This document shows, piece by piece, positions 36,014 through 46,491 of a stretch of DNA of 64,000 nucleotides (within the stretch, counting starts at the first letter, position 1; each line of letters starts with the position of its first letter). The notes under the pieces were generated by a model. It was not told the DNA's origin. It made no database searches and saw only the letters and a program-made list of their open reading frames with translations. A program made the position numbers and the translations under genes. Source of the DNA: Oscillatoriaceae cyanobacterium Prado104 (lineage in GTDB: Bacteria; Cyanobacteriota; Cyanobacteriia; Cyanobacteriales; Microcoleaceae); the NCBI GenBank assembly GCA_025454405.1, contig JALOON010000003.1:124001-188000 (forward strand). The letters are read 5' to 3'.

Positions 36014-36355
36014 ATGGATGAATTTGTTAGAAAAGCAGCAGCACTAGGATTACCCGCAATTATGCTGGTAATTGTGATGGCAACTACAGGTTTAGCAGGT
36101 GCGGCTGCAATTACAGCAGCTTTAGCAGCTTTAGGTGGCCCAGCAGGTATGTTAGGCGGAATCGCACTGCTTGGAATCATCGGTTTAGCTACAGAAATGT
36201 TGTCTAAATACGGTCTTGAAGCGTTGCTAATTGCCATTTACCGACAGCGCATTCAAAACGGAGAATCAAGATCTGGTATCTGCAAAGAAATTCGCAAATT
36301 ACCTATCTCTAGAGAGTTAAGACTCAGACTTGACGAAGAGTTGGGCTGCCAATAG
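36014..36355 (+). CDS. Small Gly/Ala-rich membrane protein
   Basis: A 113-residue protein I do not recognise. Residues about 10-65 are hydrophobic and Gly/Ala-rich (IMLVIVMATTGLAGAAAITAALAALGGPAG), like two membrane helices with small-residue packing. The Gly-rich tail resembles the membrane segment of the dynamin-like protein at 31441. The C-terminus is basic and soluble (YRQRIQNGESRSGICKEIRKLPISRELRLRL). It follows the ACP-fusion gene by 312 bases on the same strand. A role with the GTPase is a guess from position and composition. Confidence 0.6.
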   Translation: MDEFVRKAAALGLPAIMLVIVMATTGLAGAAAITAALAALGGPAGMLGGIALLGIIGLATEMLSKYGLEALLIAIYRQRIQNGESRSGICKEIRKLPISRELRLRLDEELGCQ

Positions 36356-36447
36356 AGAAGTAGAATTAAGATTCATAAATCCTCTGTTTCTCAACGCATC
36401 AAGAAGTATTAGCCCTGTCATTTTTAGTACAACAATAATCAAAGAAA

Positions 36448-36784
36448 ATGAAGTCAAAATCAGTTACGCAAATCAGCGGTCTTCCCGGTCAATTAGTCGG
36501 TGTAGTTCCACTCCGAACCAGTGGTACAGGAACTATTAAAATAGTTGGGGAAACCTTACAAGGAAATTTTACTTCATTTTTTGGCTTTTGTTGTCAAACA
36601 GCGTTATATTGTCATTTACACGAGTACCATTAATCTGATTCTGTTTGGAAACAACAATGATAAACTCAACCTGTTTCGCAATGAAATTATAGAAGCTTGT
36701 CGTCCCAAACAGAGCTATATGCCCCGATCTTCTCAGCCTGCACCCCCACCACCTTCTTTGCCAAAGCGATCGACAATGAGCTAA
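36448..36784 (+). pseudogene. Remnant of a small gene, frameshifted
   Basis: Frame 1 from 36448 reads a Gly/Thr-rich segment (QISGLPGQLVGVVPLRTSGTG, then IKIVGETLQGN) and stops at 36633. Frame 2 then continues with plausible protein (FLAFVVKQRYIVIY, LFRNEIIEACRPKQSYMP) to 36784. Together they look like one small gene broken by a one-base shift near 36570. The family is unknown; a remote similarity of the first part to NfeD-type beta-barrel domains is only an impression. Confidence 0.35.
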
Positions 36785-36837
36785 ATTTACTAGGTCGATC
36801 GCTCTTGATAGCAACTGTTACTAATCGGCTCGAAAAT

Positions 36838-37022
36838 ATTGTGGAAAAACCCGGTTTCTGGCTAGCCGCAAGTCATTGAGTGGCAAAGAAACCGGATTTT
36901 TGTCCGAGTTTGTTGGTAAGTGCGAAAGATTGTGGAAAAAACCCGGTTTCTGGCTGTTCGATTAGTTTGTAGTGCGGACTAAAGTCCGCAAAATTCTGCG
37001 GACTGAAGTCCGCACTACAAAC
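36838..37022. repeat. AAACCCGGTTTC and GCGGACT repeats
   Basis: GTGGAAAAACCCGGTTTCTGGCT occurs twice in direct repeat, about 36840 and 36932. Then comes a 26-bp inverted repeat (36965-36990 and 36997-37022), the same element as at 31358-31415. Confidence 0.85.
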
Positions 37023-37110
37023 CTGACATCATTAAAAAATTATGCTTAAAATAGACGTTATATGCTTGCACTTATTCCCATGATAAAAATGTAGCATATA
37101 TTTAGTAAAT

Positions 37111-37377
37111 TTGCAAGTAAAAAAAGTGGAAAATTCAGAAATTTCTAAGCGAGTTCTGGTCTGTCAAAACCGCACTTGTCGCAAGCAAGGTTCGGCAAAG
37201 GTACTGGCTGCTTTTCAGTGTTTGGCGGATGCAGAAGTTGAGGTTGTTGCTAGCGGTTGTTTGGGACACTGCGGCAGCGGACCAATGGTTTTGGTGCTGC
37301 CGGAAAAGGTTTGGTACAGTCGCGTTTGCCCTGGGGATGTGGGGGCGATCGAATGCACATTTCGCACTCAGTCTTAG
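37111..37377 (+). CDS. Thioredoxin-like [2Fe-2S] ferredoxin
   Basis: An 88-residue protein of the thioredoxin-like 2Fe-2S ferredoxin family, related to the NuoE/HoxE C-terminal domain. The four ligand cysteines are in place: VLVCQNRTC (Cys-x4-Cys) and ASGCLGHCGSGP (Cys-x3-Cys). Short stand-alone forms are common in cyanobacteria and probably carry electrons. The ORF begins at a TTG; a GTG at 37126 is an alternative start, and neither has a strong ribosome-binding site. Confidence 0.85.
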   Translation: MQVKKVENSEISKRVLVCQNRTCRKQGSAKVLAAFQCLADAEVEVVASGCLGHCGSGPMVLVLPEKVWYSRVCPGDVGAIECTFRTQS

Positions 37378-37668
37378 CGAACGCAGTTGGAATCTCGATC
37401 GAGCATTCACAGGAGGAAATAGTGAGTAGAAATACGGGCGATCGGGTAATTTTAAGATGTATGCGACAAGATTAATAAGTCAAAACATAAAATTATAAAA
37501 TCGATATCAATGTCAGCATTAAGTTCGGCAAATTGCTGAACTATTTCTTTATTAAATCGCAATCCCGTAAGGTGCGCACCGCGCACCCTACAAACGATCT
37601 GAGTTAGATTCACAACCCCAAACATCCGCGTTCATCAGCGCGTTAATCTGCAGTTGCAAAATCCCTAT
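37378..37668. other. Spacer between the ferredoxin gene and fabG
   Basis: No gene seen. A GCGCACC repeat pair (GGTGCGCACCGCGCACCCTAC near 37580) forms a hairpin between the convergent genes. Confidence 0.45.
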
Positions 37669-38508
<840 letters not shown>

Positions 38509-38510
38509 CT

Positions 38511-38828
38511 ATGGCAGTGCAAAAACAGTTCAGCAGTTTTGAAGAGTTGCTATCGACCTCTGATGTGCCGGTACTGGTGGATTTTTACGCTACTTGGTGC
38601 GGCCCTTGTCAGATGATGGCACCGATTTTAGAGCAAGTCAGCGGTCAGTTGAAAGATCGGCTGATGGTTGTCAAAATTGACTCGGATAAGTACGAACAGT
38701 TGGCTTCGCAGCATCATATTTATGCTTTGCCGACTTTGGTGTTGTTTAAAAATGGTGCTGAGGTCGATCGCATTGAGGGTGTGATTCAAGCCGCGCAGTT
38801 GATCGATCGAATGCAACCTTTCTTATAG
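38511..38828 (+). CDS. trxA: Thioredoxin
   Basis: A 105-residue thioredoxin from the ATG at 38511 (MAVQKQFS). The active site ATWCGPCQMM and cis-Pro in YALPTLVLF are intact. It reduces disulfides in target proteins, using thioredoxin reductase or ferredoxin-thioredoxin reductase. The sequence looks like a cyanobacterial side-type rather than the main m-type, but the subtype is uncertain. The 25 upstream codons of the longer frame overlap the fabG leader and are not part of the gene. Confidence 0.9.
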   Translation: MAVQKQFSSFEELLSTSDVPVLVDFYATWCGPCQMMAPILEQVSGQLKDRLMVVKIDSDKYEQLASQHHIYALPTLVLFKNGAEVDRIEGVIQAAQLIDRMQPFL

Positions 38829-38952
38829 GTTCGTAGTAGGGACTTCAGTCCTCTCCAAAATGGACTAAAGTCCTCACTACAAACGTCATTATCGGTTCGT
38901 AGTAGGGACTTCAGTCCTCTCCAAAATCGACTAAAGTTTTCACTACAAACGG
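38829..38952. repeat. GGACTTCAGTCC repeat pair
   Basis: Two direct copies (about 38826 and 38895) of GTTCGTAGTAGGGACTTCAGTCCTCTCCAAAAT with a partly inverted GACTAAAGT/ACTACAAAC end. Same family as 28814-29021. Confidence 0.85.
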
Positions 38953-38971
38953 TATTTTGCTATCTTGTCGG

Positions 38972-39559
38972 ATGAATACACCAAGTCACGCAATTATTAA
39001 TTTAGCGATTCTCGGCAGAAACCAACATCCCGAGTGGAATTTGCTCATCGTTGCCGGCGGGATTTTGCCGGATATTCCGATATTTTTGTTTTACTTTTGG
39101 GCGAAATACATTGCGCGCTTGCCGGAGGCTACAATCTGGTCAACAGCCTATTACGAACCTGCCGTGCAAAATATTGTTGCTTTGTTTCATTCTATCCCTC
39201 TGGCTGGGATCGGCTGGCTGGTTGGTTATTATTTTGGCTGGCAAAGCTTGCAAATTCTTTGCCTGAGTACGATCCTCCACTCTCTGGGAGATTTGCCGGT
39301 GCATCATGATGACGCTCACAGACACTTTTTCCCGTTCAGCAATTACCGTTTTATTAGCCCGATTTCTTATTGGGATAGGAATCACTACGGCTCGATCGTT
39401 GCTGTTGTGGAAATGCTGTTAGTGATGCTGTCATCTTATCATGTTTTTGGCTTTGTTGATTCTTATGTTGGTAAGGGTTTGTTGATTTTAGTAAATGCTT
39501 TTTATTTAGTTGGATATGTGTTATTTTACGCGCGATCGGCGATCGTTAGTTTATTTTAA
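38972..39559 (+). CDS. Membrane protein resembling the YdjM/PF04307 family
   Basis: A 195-residue polytopic protein from the ATG at 38972 (MNTPSHAIIN). Four to five hydrophobic helices are visible, for example LLIVAGGILPDIPIFLFYFW, IPLAGIGWLVGYYFGW and VVEMLLVMLSS. Conserved-looking polar motifs include TPSHAIIN near the start, HSLGDLPVHHDDAHRHFFPF and PISYWDRNHYG. The His/Asp-rich stretch in the loop resembles the PF04307 family of membrane-bound predicted metal-dependent hydrolases. Function is not known. Confidence 0.7.
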   Translation: MNTPSHAIINLAILGRNQHPEWNLLIVAGGILPDIPIFLFYFWAKYIARLPEATIWSTAYYEPAVQNIVALFHSIPLAGIGWLVGYYFGWQSLQILCLSTILHSLGDLPVHHDDAHRHFFPFSNYRFISPISYWDRNHYGSIVAVVEMLLVMLSSYHVFGFVDSYVGKGLLILVNAFYLVGYVLFYARSAIVSLF

Positions 39560-39592
39560 CTCAACTCTTGCGCCAAGGTCAATTAGGGGTTT

Positions 39593-39740
39593 TTGGTGGG
39601 GTTTGGGCGGGTTTTTGAGACATTTAGTGTTACCGGAGATTGTTGAAAAACCCGCCCCTACAGGCTAAATATCCTCACGAAATCGTCGTGTATTTTCAGT
39701 CAAAAACGGGTTTCTATATCGCTCGATAATGGTGCAAGGT
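39593..39740. repeat. GGGGTTTGGGCGGGTTT repeat
   Basis: GGGCGGGTTTTTGAG ... AAAAACCCGCCCCTACAGG is an inverted repeat of the family seen at 11391, 35769 and 51746. It is followed by ATAATGGTGCAAGGT, also a recurrent tail. Confidence 0.75.
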
Positions 39741-39807
39741 TTGAGTTTTCAAGCATTGGCACTGCGACCCTTACCGCTGACAATTTTATCAATTAGGAGC
39801 TAAACAA

Positions 39808-40989
39808 TTGAATCGCGATCGACAACGCTTCTTGCAACTCTATGTAGCAGAAAATGAAGCCAACTCCGAGAGACACGCCACTTGGTTAGAACTATTCTTC
39901 GATTTGGTTTTTGTAGTTGCAATCTCGCAACTTGCCCATACACTCCACCACCATCTCGATTGGGCGGGAATCGGTAGTTTTGCAGTCTTGTTTGTTCCCG
40001 TATGGTGGCTGTGGATCGATTTCAGTTATTATGCCGATCAGTTCGATGTTGAATGGGGAATTTATCGATTGATTATGCTGGGCGTGATGTTTGGCACGAT
40101 CGTCCTGGCGCAAACAATTCCCGAAGCATTGCACGACGGTTCTGCTAGTTTTGCGGCTGCTTATACAGCGCTGCGATCGATTATTGTCGGTCTTTATTTT
40201 CAAGCGTGGCGGCTGGTTCCTCAATCTCGCGAACTCACTAAACGATATACCATCAGTTTTACAATTTCGCTTGTTTTGTGGGTGGCATCGATCGTTCTTC
40301 CGCCTCCAATTCGATTCATTCTTTGGGGCGTTGCGCTGTTTATTGAGATTAGTAACGGTCCGATTACCTACGCGACAATTCGTTCCGTACCCGTGCAGGT
40401 TTCGCATATGGACGAACGGTTCGGATTGTTCGTCATTATTGTTTTGGGCGAAGCCATTATTTCTGTTTCGAGTGGTGTCTCTGATATTAAATGGCAATTG
40501 CAAGAAACACTTACTGCTGCCAGTGGATTTATTACTGCTGTCAGTTTGTGGTGGTTGTATTTTGAATGTGCTGACAGTTCAGTTATCAATCAAGCATTGC
40601 AAAGCCAACAGAGGCGGGCGCTGTTGCGATCGTATGTTTACGGATACAGTCATGTGTTAGTTTTTGCGGGAATTGTAGCTGCAGGCGTAGGCATTCAAAG
40701 CGCGATCGAAGCAGCAGATACCGCACAGTTAAAGTTGGCTGCCCGCACGGTACTTTGCGGGGGAATTAGCTTGTATTTGGTGGGATTGTCTGTAGTTCAA
40801 TGGGCCGCGCCGCGACCGATTCCCAATCGGATTTTTGGCAGGCGAATGTTAGGCGCGATCGGGTGTTTTGTGCTTGTCTTGCTGGGCGGATTTCTTGCTC
40901 CTGTGGCGCTGATGGGATTGCTGGCAGTGATTTTAATTGGATTAGTTTGGTTGGAATCAATCGAGTCAAAAAACTATAAAAATGTTTGA
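39808..40989 (+). CDS. Low temperature requirement protein A (LtrA) family
   Basis: A 393-residue integral membrane protein. The N-terminal ERHATWLELFFDLVFVVAI with HTLHHHLDW is the LtrA signature, and about ten hydrophobic helices follow. LtrA was named from a Listeria gene needed for growth at low temperature; its biochemical activity is unknown. The start is a TTG at 39808. It is chosen because AGGAG at 39795-39799 lies 8 bases ahead and no better ATG is near. The gene is alone. Confidence 0.85.
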   Translation: MNRDRQRFLQLYVAENEANSERHATWLELFFDLVFVVAISQLAHTLHHHLDWAGIGSFAVLFVPVWWLWIDFSYYADQFDVEWGIYRLIMLGVMFGTIVLAQTIPEALHDGSASFAAAYTALRSIIVGLYFQAWRLVPQSRELTKRYTISFTISLVLWVASIVLPPPIRFILWGVALFIEISNGPITYATIRSVPVQVSHMDERFGLFVIIVLGEAIISVSSGVSDIKWQLQETLTAASGFITAVSLWWLYFECADSSVINQALQSQQRRALLRSYVYGYSHVLVFAGIVAAGVGIQSAIEAADTAQLKLAARTVLCGGISLYLVGLSVVQWAAPRPIPNRIFGRRMLGAIGCFVLVLLGGFLAPVALMGLLAVILIGLVWLESIESKNYKNV

Positions 40990-41118
40990 ATTTGTGACTC
41001 AGAAATTGCGCGGATTCGCTGCTGCATGTAGCGTACTAAAAGTTACGATCGCAAGCTATGTCACGGGCGATCGTTATCTGCTAGCAGTTTCCAATTCCCA
41101 ATTCCCAATTCCCAATTG

Positions 41119-42009
41119 TTAACTCCGCCGGATATTAAAACAGCACCAATCTTGGCGCTTCCAAAGAGTAGCCACTATCCAGCCGTGCTGTTCGAGAGTG
41201 TCAGCAATCGGTTTAGCTTGATCGAGCAAAATTCCGCTGAGAATTCCCCAGGTATTGGGCTTGCTAATTTCGGTGAAGTGCGGGATTAAATCGATGATTA
41301 CTTCTGCTAAAATGTTGCAAGTCAAACCGTCGATCGGCTCCTCGATAAGTTCTTTTAAGCGATCGACACTGCCAAGTTCGGCAACCAACTGTTGGGGACT
41401 AACCCGGTTGAGCTGCCTGTTGCTGACTGTAGAGCGTACTGCCAAAGGATCGGTATCCAAAGCATAAACCTTCGTAGCGCCCAGCAACACAGCGCCGATC
41501 GACAGAATGCCCGAACCGCAGCCGATATCGGCAATCGTGGACTTGCTGTCGTCAAAACCGAGGCGCATTTCCAAAGATTCCAGACAGAGTTGAGTAGTGG
41601 CGTGAGCTCCCGTACCGAAAGCGACTCCGGGATCTAAACGCAAAATGATGCGATCGGAAGTTTGCGGCACCGGCAGCCAAGCCGGATACACTAAAAATCG
41701 ATCGCCAACTTCTTGAGGTTCCCAGTGCTGCTTCCAACTGCTGGCCCAGTCTTCCTCTTCGATCAAATCCCACTGCATTGCTGGTAAAGGCAAGCCCGCA
41801 CACAGGGCATCTTGCCGCAGCCACAGAGACAGCGCCGCTAAATCCAGCAAACCGGCTCTTTCTTCCGGCAGGTAAGCCGACATCAAACAGGAATTGCTCT
41901 TCATTTGGCTGGCAGTTCCCCGACAGCCGAACAGTTCCAGCCGCCAGAAAATGATATCTTCCAGGGCCGGATCGCAAAGAACTCGAATTTCCCACCAGCT
42001 ATGTGCCAT
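41119..42009 (-). CDS. prmA: Ribosomal protein L11 methyltransferase
   Basis: Trimethylates L11 with S-adenosylmethionine. The 296-residue protein has the PrmA-specific N-terminal domain (residues about 1-120), then [34 protein letters not shown] (motif I), [10 protein letters not shown] and [14 protein letters not shown], the catalytic Asn-containing strand. All match the family. It lies downstream of serA on the same strand, 488 bases away. Its stop is within a short GTTAACAATTGGG repeat. Confidence 0.92.
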   Translation of the reverse strand: MAHSWWEIRVLCDPALEDIIFWRLELFGCRGTASQMKSNSCLMSAYLPEERAGLLDLAALSLWLRQDALCAGLPLPAMQWDLIEEEDWASSWKQHWEPQEVGDRFLVYPAWLPVPQTSDRIILRLDPGVAFGTGAHATTQLCLESLEMRLGFDDSKSTIADIGCGSGILSIGAVLLGATKVYALDTDPLAVRSTVSNRQLNRVSPQQLVAELGSVDRLKELIEEPIDGLTCNILAEVIIDLIPHFTEISKPNTWGILSGILLDQAKPIADTLEQHGWIVATLWKRQDWCCFNIRRS

Positions 42010-42497
42010 AACGATTTTAGATTTTAGGTTTGAGATTTTAGATTGGCTCAGGGAGACTGGTATTTGGTGGATGGGGCTGACTTAATAGCACAAATTCCTG
42101 CTTTTTTGCCGGTTCCCTCGTTTCGCTCGCCCGTTACCAATTACTAATTACCAATTATCAGTCACCGCATTCAAAACCAAAAATCTCAAACCCAGCAAAC
42201 GATTTTAGATTTTAGATTTTAGATTGGCTCAGGGAGACTGAGGGCTTGGCAGTTGGGATTGACATTATCGGTAGTTACACAAAACGCGGAGTCAACTTGC
42301 TATTGCTAGCATTAAGATTTGCCCGGCACGCCCTGCATTATTGCTAGCGGTAAGGTGCTTGTGGTACACCCTACATCTAGGATGGTTGCCTGAGTCCCGA
42401 TCGTCCTTAAATTTCAGCTTTTGTGCCAATTACTCGTTAACAATTACCGATCGCCAATTCTCAGTCCCCAAATTCACAACCCAAAATCTAAAATCCT
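42010..42497. repeat. Spacer between prmA and serA
   Basis: No gene seen. A GATTTTAGA/TTGGCTCAGGGAGACTG element occurs twice, at about 42012-42061 and 42202-42241. The rest is low-complexity AATTACCAATT and AACCCAAAATC runs. Confidence 0.6.
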
Positions 42498-44081
42498 TTA
42501 AAGATTTACCGTGTAAGCGTCCCGAATTCCCGGAACTTTGATAATTTCGGCCAGTATCCCCTCGGGCAGAGGGTCATCGAGGCTCAGAACCATCACCGCA
42601 TCACCGCGCACGATTTTGCGACCTACTTGCATACTGGCAATATTGACATTAAAACTCCCCAATTGGGAACCGATTTTGCCAATTATTCCCGGCATATCGC
42701 GGTGCAGGGTAAATAACATGTGGTGGGTGGGGGAAACGTTGATCGGGAATTCGTCAACGCTGGTAATCCGAATTTCGCTGTCGCCGAGCACTGCACCAGT
42801 CACAGTGTGTTCGCCGAGGGTTCCCTTGGCACAGAGGTGCACCGAGCCGGTATAGTCGCGAATTGAGGCATCTCGGGTTTCGACAACGCGAATGCCCCGT
42901 TCTTTGGCTTCGATGCTGGCGTTGACGTAGTTAACGCGCTCTCGCAGGGCTTGGGAGAGCAATCCTTTGAGGGCTGCAACGACTATGGGCTGGCTTTGGT
43001 TGTTGGCCAGTTCGCCTTGCAGTTGGACGTTGAGGAAATCGACGCGGCCTCCGGCTAGCTGGCTGACGAGGTTGCCCAGGGTTTCGGCGAGTTGGAGGTA
43101 GGGTTTGAGTTTTTCGATCGAATCTGGGAAAATTCCCGGTATGTTAACGGCCGATCGAGCGGGCAATCCCAATAACACATCGCGGATTTGTTCGGCAACA
43201 TCGATGGCTACATTCACTTGAGCTTCGGCTGTTGAGGCTCCTAAGTGAGGTGTCAGCACCAGGTTTTGACCGACATCGCGCAGCGGCGAATCGGCTTCTA
43301 GCGGTTCGTGTTCGTAAACATCTAAAGCCGCGCCCGCGATTTTCCCTTCTTTGATAGCTTCCGCGAGGGCTGCCTCGTCGATGATACCGCCCCTAGCGCA
43401 GTTGATAATCCGGGCGGTGGGCTTCATTTTCGCCAGGGTTTCAGCGTTAATCAGGTGGAGGGTTTCGGGGGTTTTGGGGATGTGCAGGGAAATATAGTCG
43501 GATTCGCGCATCAGCAAATCGAGTTCTACCAAGCGGCAGCCCAACTGATCGGCTCTTTCGGTGGAAATGAAGGGGTCGTAGGCTAGCAATTTCATGCCCA
43601 TTGCTTTAGCAGCGGCGGCCAGGTGGGAGCCGATTTTGCCCAAGCCGACGATGCCGAGGGTTTTTTTGTAAACTTCCACGCCCATGAAACGGTTGCGTTC
43701 CCATTTACCACTTTTGACAGATGCGGTGGCTTCTGGAATGTGGCGGGACATTGAGAGCATCATCGCGATCGCGTGTTCGGCAGCGGCGATCGTATTGCCT
43801 TCGGGGGAATTGACGACTACAATGCCTTTGCGGGTGGCTGCGGGTACATCTACATTGTCTACCCCGACGCCGGCTCTGCCGATAATTTTCAGGGCATTGG
43901 CAGCTTCAATGATTTCTTTGGTAACTTGAGTGCCGGAACGAATCATTAAAGCATCGTAATCTGCAATAATTCGTACCAGTTCTGCTGGCGGCAAACCAGT
44001 TTTTACGTCAACCTGAGCGACTTGAGAAAGGATGTCAAGTCCGGCTTGGTCGATCGGATCGGATACTAGAACTTTAGGCAT
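42498..44081 (-). CDS. serA: D-3-phosphoglycerate dehydrogenase
   Basis: Commits 3-phosphoglycerate to serine synthesis with NAD. The 527-residue protein starts at the ATG at 44081 (MPKVLVSD); the TTG three codons upstream is discounted. It has the type I/long form: catalytic domains with LGIVGLGKIGSHLA, NCARGGIIDEAAL and LTPHLGAST (Arg, Glu, His triad), then an intervening domain and an ACT domain (HRDMPGIIGKIGSQLGSFN). The ACT domain suggests allosteric control, as by serine. It precedes prmA. Confidence 0.94.
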   Translation of the reverse strand: MPKVLVSDPIDQAGLDILSQVAQVDVKTGLPPAELVRIIADYDALMIRSGTQVTKEIIEAANALKIIGRAGVGVDNVDVPAATRKGIVVVNSPEGNTIAAAEHAIAMMLSMSRHIPEATASVKSGKWERNRFMGVEVYKKTLGIVGLGKIGSHLAAAAKAMGMKLLAYDPFISTERADQLGCRLVELDLLMRESDYISLHIPKTPETLHLINAETLAKMKPTARIINCARGGIIDEAALAEAIKEGKIAGAALDVYEHEPLEADSPLRDVGQNLVLTPHLGASTAEAQVNVAIDVAEQIRDVLLGLPARSAVNIPGIFPDSIEKLKPYLQLAETLGNLVSQLAGGRVDFLNVQLQGELANNQSQPIVVAALKGLLSQALRERVNYVNASIEAKERGIRVVETRDASIRDYTGSVHLCAKGTLGEHTVTGAVLGDSEIRITSVDEFPINVSPTHHMLFTLHRDMPGIIGKIGSQLGSFNVNIASMQVGRKIVRGDAVMVLSLDDPLPEGILAEIIKVPGIRDAYTVNL

Positions 44082-44617
44082 AGCGAGCAATAGAGTGGAA
44101 TCACTAAAAATAGACTGAGTGCTGGCGAGCTCAAAGTTGAGACGTGGATTCGATCGCAGTATCTAACCGCTCAGATCGAGCTTGCCTTTGTGCAGTTTGA
44201 ATTGTATCTGCATTCGGTCTTGTCCGGCGGTTTTTAGATGAAAAGATTTTAGGTTTGCGGGCGCGAGTCTTTGCAGTCTTTGCTTGGGATCGCGAAGGCT
44301 AAAGCAGTCCGGGCGATCGGATTATGTTATTGTTTGCGATCGTATGAAATATCGCGTGAAATACTGTACGGCTGCGACACGGCATGGTTGCTACTCGATA
44401 TCGCTGCGAATGGAACTTACTCAAAAAAGCTCCGACCACCTGCAGCTTGAGTTTGAAAGATGTTTCTGCCCGGTTTACTGGATGCAAATTGACCGATCCA
44501 GTACGATCGCCCGCTAAAAGCCGATTTTTTTGAGCCTGCAACGAGAGTAAACTTATCATTAGGTAAATATCTGATTCATGAAATTTTGCTGAATTTGGCT
44601 TGCGGGATAAAACCCTA
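44082..44617. promoter_or_regulatory. Upstream region of serA
   Basis: About 535 bases without a credible gene; a 77-codon frame on the plus strand (44284-44517) has no protein character. The left end must hold the serA promoter. The right part ends the CheY gene. Confidence 0.45.
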
Positions 44618-44995
44618 TCAAAAACCTAAAACTTTTTGCGCTTTTTCCAACACTTCATCGGGATCGAAAGGCTTAGTTAAATATAAGTCTGCACCCATTT
44701 CTTGAGCTTTTTTTTTGTCAAATTCCTGACCTTTAGCGGTCAGCATAATAATATAAATGTCCTTAAGTTCGAGGACGTTCTTGACGCGGTGGCAGACATC
44801 AAAACCACTCATTTTAGGCATCATCACATCGAGAAAAACCAAGTTTGGTTGCTCGGATTGAATTTTTTCCAGGGCAATTTCTCCATCCTCGGCAGCGATT
44901 AATTCTACTCCCTCATCTTCGAGTTCTTCTAAAGTTTGCCGCAGCAGCAACCTGATATGAGGTTCATCGTCCACAATTAATATTTTTTGCACCAT
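44618..44995 (-). CDS. CheY-like single-domain response regulator
   Basis: A 125-residue receiver domain. The acidic pocket is VDDEP, the phospho-Asp is Asp56 in LVFLDVMMPKMSG, and the conserved Thr and Lys are in MLTAKG and LTKPF. It lacks an output domain, so it signals by binding partners or in a phosphorelay. It is downstream of the cyclase gene by 89 bases and of the histidine kinase gene, on the same strand. Confidence 0.92.
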   Translation of the reverse strand: MVQKILIVDDEPHIRLLLRQTLEELEDEGVELIAAEDGEIALEKIQSEQPNLVFLDVMMPKMSGFDVCHRVKNVLELKDIYIIMLTAKGQEFDKKKAQEMGADLYLTKPFDPDEVLEKAQKVLGF

Positions 44996-45002
44996 TTTAG
45001 TT

Positions 45003-45084
45003 GTAATTGGTAATTGACAGTTTACAGTTTACAGTTGACAACTCAAAACTCAAAACTCAAAACTCAAAACTCTCCAGCCCTTAC
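45003..45084. repeat. TTGACAG and AACTCAAA repeats
   Basis: ACAGTTTACAGTTTACAGTTGACA is followed by four AACTCAAA units. The heptamer family is the same as at 16606. Confidence 0.8.
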
Positions 45085-46491
45085 TTAATATATTACCTCA
45101 AAAACCTCTACACTTTGGCGTTTTCCTTTAACGGTAAGGCTGCCAAATTCCCGATAGCTAAAAAAGTCCCGCGTCGCCTCGTAGACGCTGCGGCTGACGA
45201 GAATTTGTCCGCCTTTGGCAATACCTTGCAGCCGCGACGCCAAATTGACCTCATCCCCGATCGCAGTATAGTCCAAATGCTGCGGCGATCCGATGTTGCC
45301 GATGACTACTTCGCCCGAACTAATGCCAATTCCTGTCAAGAAGTTTTCTCTAATCCAAGCAACGGGAATAGTTCTCAGTCGCATTTGCATCTCAATAGCA
45401 GCCGCGATCGCTTGTTTCTCATTATCGATCAGTTTAGCAGGTGCGCCGAACATCGCGACAATCATATCTCCCACAAACTTATTTACCGTCCCTTCGTGAC
45501 TGAAAATCACATCTACCATGTGAGTAAAATACTCGTTTAAATATCCGACGATCGTTTCGGGAGGCAGTTCCTCGCATTTAGTAGTAAAACCTCTAATATC
45601 AGAAAATAAAATTGCAATGTTTTGCCTCGTCGGTGCCAAAGAAATCTCTGCGTCAGTGGCAATAATCGCATTTACCAGTTGTGGCGGGATGTAGCGTTCC
45701 AATTGACTTTTAATCCTGGCTTCTTGCAGCTTGTTTTCGTGCAGCAGTGCATTTTCAATTGCCGCCGATGCTATAGAAGCAAGACCAGTGGCAAACTTCA
45801 AGTCTTGAGCAGTATAATTAACTGGCTGCTTGCTGCTAATAATAATTACGCCGATCGCTCCATTTTGAGTTTTGAGAGGAGCACAAATCAAAGAGCTAAT
45901 TGGTACTTCCCCAGGGATAAATCTCGCATCGCCGATCGCATCATTAACTATTTCTGCATTTTGGGAAACCAACACGCTGCCTACAATACCTCTGCCGGGA
46001 ATGAATGTAATTTGATTTTCGCTAGATTCGCCCCAATAACCCGCGAGTTCCAGTTGGTTCTTGGCAGTTAATAGCAGCAGGTAAATATTGGTAGCTTTAA
46101 TGATTCTTTGAGCTTCATAAATTACCAACTTAGAAATTTCTTTCACGTCCAAACAGGCAGTCAGTTTGTTAGACAGAGAATAAAGCAAGTTAATTTCTCG
46201 GTATTTGTCCAATACTTCCTTACCCAAAGCTTTTTTCTCGAGTTCTTGACTGGCTAAATAAGAAAGTAAAGATGCGATCGCGGTCGCAGAATTGCCTGCT
46301 ACCAATCCTATGACTTCGCCACCTAATTTTACTCGATCTTGAGGCAGCAAAGGTGCAGCAGAATCGCCCATCAAAATTGTGCCGTCAGCAGCTTGAATAG
46401 TTATAGCTGCGTCGCTGTCTTTGATAATTTCGCGGATCAGAGATGATACTTCTGGTTGAGAAACAAGGCGTTTAAGATTAATTTTGCTCAT
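45085..46491 (-). CDS. GAF-domain adenylate cyclase
   Basis: A 468-residue class III cyclase from ATG 46491 (MSKINLKR); an ATG four codons earlier is possible. Residues about 105-260 are a GAF domain ([41 protein letters not shown]). Residues about 290-465 are the catalytic domain: metal Asp in [15 protein letters not shown], substrate Lys in [13 protein letters not shown], and [16 protein letters not shown]. The Lys with Asp/Thr positions fits adenylate rather than guanylate specificity. The start overlaps the end of the hybrid kinase gene (46478-46491), so the two are translated together. Confidence 0.88.
   Translation of the reverse strand: MSKINLKRLVSQPEVSSLIREIIKDSDAAITIQAADGTILMGDSAAPLLPQDRVKLGGEVIGLVAGNSATAIASLLSYLASQELEKKALGKEVLDKYREINLLYSLSNKLTACLDVKEISKLVIYEAQRIIKATNIYLLLLTAKNQLELAGYWGESSENQITFIPGRGIVGSVLVSQNAEIVNDAIGDARFIPGEVPISSLICAPLKTQNGAIGVIIISSKQPVNYTAQDLKFATGLASIASAAIENALLHENKLQEARIKSQLERYIPPQLVNAIIATDAEISLAPTRQNIAILFSDIRGFTTKCEELPPETIVGYLNEYFTHMVDVIFSHEGTVNKFVGDMIVAMFGAPAKLIDNEKQAIAAAIEMQMRLRTIPVAWIRENFLTGIGISSGEVVIGNIGSPQHLDYTAIGDEVNLASRLQGIAKGGQILVSRSVYEATRDFFSYREFGSLTVKGKRQSVEVFEVIY

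Noticed and set aside
38957-38972. Longer start for the PF04307-like protein
   Set aside because: The extra codons overlap a repeat; the ATG at 38972 begins the conserved-looking TPSH segment.
44284-44517. A 77-codon frame upstream of serA
   Set aside because: No ribosome-binding site, no motif and composition like noncoding spacer.
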